Shown here: positions 5,387-7,236 of the stretch, piece after piece
Layout: every line of letters begins with the position of its first letter
Position numbering within the stretch: position 1 is the first letter of the stretch
The notes under the pieces: generated by a model
Databases searched by the model: none
Seen by the model: only the letters and a program-made list of their open reading frames with translations
What the model was told of the DNA's origin: nothing
Made by a program: the position numbers and the translations under genes
DNA from: Calditrichota bacterium
Lineage (GTDB): Bacteria; Calditrichota; Calditrichia; RBG-13-44-9
DNA length: 7,236 nt
Reading direction: 5' to 3'
NCBI GenBank assembly: GCA_024276455.1
Contig: JAJRXE010000226.1
Location: forward strand, 1-7,236

Positions 5387-6575
5387 GATTCTGATTGTTG
5401 ATGACGAACCAGATTTAGAACAGTTAATACGGCAGCGATTCCGTAAGAAAATCCAGGCGGAGGAATTTGAATTTTACTCGGCGTTAAATGGCCGAGAAGC
5501 GCTGCAGGTTCTGAAAAACAAAAAGGTTGACATTGTTTTGAGCGACATTAACATGCCCACGATGGACGGACTGGCCCTCTTAGAAGAGATCCGATCGCTG
5601 AATAATCCCCTGTTAAAAGCGATTATTGTTTCCGCCTACGGCGACATGAAAAACATTCGTCTGGCCATGAACCGGGGCGCCTTTGATTTCGTGACCAAGC
5701 CGATTAGTTTTGGAGACCTGGAAACCACCCTGCAAAAAGCCAGGGAGGAATTGAATTTTATCCGGGACACCCTGAAACACCAGGAAGCGTTTCAGGCTTT
5801 GCAGCAGGAATTGAAGATTGCCCGCCATATTCAGCTTTCTATTTTACCCAGCGCCTCCGGAGAATCTCCACGAGAGCTGGGTTATGAAATAGACGCCCGG
5901 ATGGAAGCAGCCCGAGAAGTGGGAGGAGATTTTTACGATTATTTCAAGGTTGACCCGAATCATCTCGGCTTTCTGATTGGTGATGTGGCCGGGAAAGGGA
6001 TACCCGCGGCTATCTTTATGGCCGTCTGTAAAACCACCCTCAAAGCCACTGCCTTAAACGGGGCCTCACCGGCGGAATGCTTGACGACGGTAAACAACGT
6101 GTTGGTACGCGAAAGCATCTGTGACATTTTTGTGACCGCCTTTTACGGTATTCTCGATCTGCAGAGCGGGGAACTGGAATATTGCAATGCGGGACACAAT
6201 GCTCCGTTTTTAATCAACGGGGACCGACAAGTTTCCCAACTGAAAGTCGGGAATGGCATTCCGCTGGGATTCCTGGAAAATTTTCGCTATTTTGGTCAAA
6301 ACATTCAACTGCTGGATCAGGACACGGTTTTTCTGTACACCGACGGCATCACCGAAGCTATGGGTCCCGATGAGATTGAGTTCTCCGAAAAGCGTCTGCA
6401 TCAGACCTTGCAGTCCCACCGAAAGCGCTCCCTTTCCGGACTCAATCAGACGGTTATTCAAGCGGTGCACCGACATAATCCCATCTTACCCCGGGGAGAC
6501 GATATGACCGTGTTGTCGCTCCGCTTTTCTAACCGGGGCGCACCCCGAACGCTGGTTGAAGAGCAGGTCGAATAA
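5376..6575 (+). CDS. Response regulator with receiver and PP2C (SpoIIE/RsbU-like) phosphatase domains
   Basis: The 399-residue protein is a two-component regulator whose output is a metal-dependent serine/threonine phosphatase. The receiver domain (1-120) has the acidic pair D9-D10, phospho-acceptor D57 (LSDINMP), the switch serine S86 and K108 (TKPI). A helical linker (121-150, KIARHIQLSILPS) joins the PP2C domain (about 165-383), whose metal-binding aspartates are visible in GGDFYD (D185), IGDVAGKG (D203), YTDGITEA (D323) and GDDMT (D375/D376). CNAGHNAPFL (270-279) is another family signature. The start at 5376 has GGAGG 8 bases upstream. Proteins of this kind usually dephosphorylate an STAS anti-sigma antagonist and so release a sigma factor or effector; no such partner is in the window. 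It follows the kinase closely and is very likely its phosphorylation target. Confidence 0.95.
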   Translation: MPLRILIVDDEPDLEQLIRQRFRKKIQAEEFEFYSALNGREALQVLKNKKVDIVLSDINMPTMDGLALLEEIRSLNNPLLKAIIVSAYGDMKNIRLAMNRGAFDFVTKPISFGDLETTLQKAREELNFIRDTLKHQEAFQALQQELKIARHIQLSILPSASGESPRELGYEIDARMEAAREVGGDFYDYFKVDPNHLGFLIGDVAGKGIPAAIFMAVCKTTLKATALNGASPAECLTTVNNVLVRESICDIFVTAFYGILDLQSGELEYCNAGHNAPFLINGDRQVSQLKVGNGIPLGFLENFRYFGQNIQLLDQDTVFLYTDGITEAMGPDEIEFSEKRLHQTLQSHRKRSLSGLNQTVIQAVHRHNPILPRGDDMTVLSLRFSNRGAPRTLVEEQVE

Positions 6576-6584
6576 GGCGACCTG
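6564..6584. terminator. Hairpin over the regulator stop codon between convergent genes, weak terminator
   Basis: CAGGTCG (6564-6570) and CGACCTG (6578-6584) form a perfect 7-bp stem with a 7-base loop that contains most of the TAA stop (6573-6575). No T tract follows on the plus strand directly. On the minus strand it lies about 40 bases after the cysE stop, so it may slow transcription from both sides. A TTTTTCTT run at 6615-6622 lies beyond the stem, probably too far to make it an intrinsic terminator. Confidence 0.35.
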
Positions 6585-6621
6585 TCCGAGCCCGCTGCAG
6601 GTAAACAGAGACTCCTTTTTC

Positions 6622-7236
6622 TTAAATCCCCGCTCCGTCTTTGAAATCTCCATTCCCGTTGCGGAAAGGCGCTTCCAATTCCAGCAGGCGGTCGACCCGG
6701 GAGGGCGAAAGCGTTACTTTTTCCTGGTGCAATTCCGCCACTTTGTGCTCCAGTTCCAGCACCCGGTTCACCAGCTCTCGAATCATGTTGGAAATGGGAT
6801 CAGGCAATTTGTTGTGATCGAGCACTTTTTTCTCGAAATGGTTGCGCTCGTGGAGCACCCGTCCCGGCACCCCCACCACCACGGAATGCGGGGGCACCGA
6901 TTTGAGCACCACCGAACCGCTGCCAATCCGGCTGTGATGACCGATGCGGATGTTTCCCAGAATTTTGGCGCCACTGCCCACCACCACATGGGATTCCAGG
7001 GTGGGATGCCGTTTACCCTTCTCCAGCGAGGTCCCGCCCAGGGTCACGCCCTGGTAAATCAAGCACTCGTCTCCCACCTCGGCGGTTTCTCCAATTACAA
7101 TGCCCATGCCGTGGTCAATGAACACCCCCTTGCCTATTTTTGCTCCGGGGTGTATTTCGATGCCGGTGAGGAAGCGCGTCAGATGGGAAAGCACCCGGGG
7201 AATCACCGGAATTTTCAAGCGCCAGAGCAGGTGCGA
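6622..7236 (-). CDS. cysE: Serine O-acetyltransferase, N-terminus beyond the window
   Basis: CysE transfers acetyl from acetyl-CoA to L-serine, giving O-acetylserine for cysteine synthesis in the cytoplasm. The visible part is the left-handed beta-helix of hexapeptide repeats. FLTGIEIHPGAKIGKG and IDHGMGIVIGETAEVGDE carry the conserved Asp-His pair. YQGVTLGGTS and KRHPTLESHVVVGSGAKILG follow, with the substrate-region RHP, then SVVLKSVPPHSVVVGVPGRV. The C-terminus (NMIRELVNRVLELEHKVAEL onward) is a predicted coiled coil and longer than in enteric CysE, as in EpsC-like forms. The reading frame stays open to the right edge (SHLLWRLKIPV), matching the family, so the true start lies outside and the TTG at 7218 is not the start. 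The gene is convergent to the regulator, and no sulfur-metabolism partner is seen here. Confidence 0.93.
   Translation of the reverse strand, partial: SHLLWRLKIPVIPRVLSHLTRFLTGIEIHPGAKIGKGVFIDHGMGIVIGETAEVGDECLIYQGVTLGGTSLEKGKRHPTLESHVVVGSGAKILGNIRIGHHSRIGSGSVVLKSVPPHSVVVGVPGRVLHERNHFEKKVLDHNKLPDPISNMIRELVNRVLELEHKVAELHQEKVTLSPSRVDRLLELEAPFRNGNGDFKDGAGI

Overview
The window looks like a bacterial chromosome segment in two parts: a decayed mobile or accessory stretch on the left (about 1-3200) and an ordinary chromosomal stretch on the right (about 3200-7236). By eye the left part is richer in A+T and full of broken genes and palindromes; the right part is closer to balanced composition, and cysE looks the most G+C-rich. 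The combination of a membrane sensor with GAF and histidine kinase domains, a receiver-SpoIIE phosphatase and an EpsC/CysE-type acetyltransferase is reminiscent, from memory, of the Calditrichaeota/KSB1/Ignavibacteria side of the FCB group. This is an impression and not a taxonomic assignment.

Left part. An AT-rich leader is followed by two near-identical 30-bp repeats 37 bp apart, and the first repeat contains the start codon of an integron-type tyrosine recombinase (IntI family). The recombinase has lost about 95 residues from the middle, including the first catalytic arginine, so it is probably dead. A small conserved-looking protein (943-1296) overlaps its stop codon. Then come a hairpin, a 51-bp nested inverted repeat, a stretch with no convincing gene, and on the minus strand a frameshifted, truncated IS110-family transposase (1860-2321) whose start is preceded by a perfect 10-bp hairpin. 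A cysteine-rich reading frame without a clear beginning (2422-2736) may be the 3' remnant of another gene.

Right part. A sensor histidine kinase gene begins at 3201 with a signal-peptide-like N-terminus. Its middle is degenerate; it then gives a membrane segment, coiled coil and GAF domain, and is cut by one in-frame TAA at 4425-4427. The same frame continues for another 300 codons through complete HisKA and HATPase domains. A receiver-PP2C (SpoIIE/RsbU-like) response regulator follows, linked by a 20-codon ORF that overlaps both neighbours. Kinase and regulator would form a phosphorelay controlling a serine/threonine phosphatase, typically acting in partner switching. Convergent to them, cysE (serine acetyltransferase, cysteine synthesis) runs off the right edge.

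No complete new defence or mobile system is demonstrated. The points most worth checking are the CRISPR-like repeat pair at the start of the integrase, the internally deleted IntI, the single-stop split kinase and the coupling mini-ORF.
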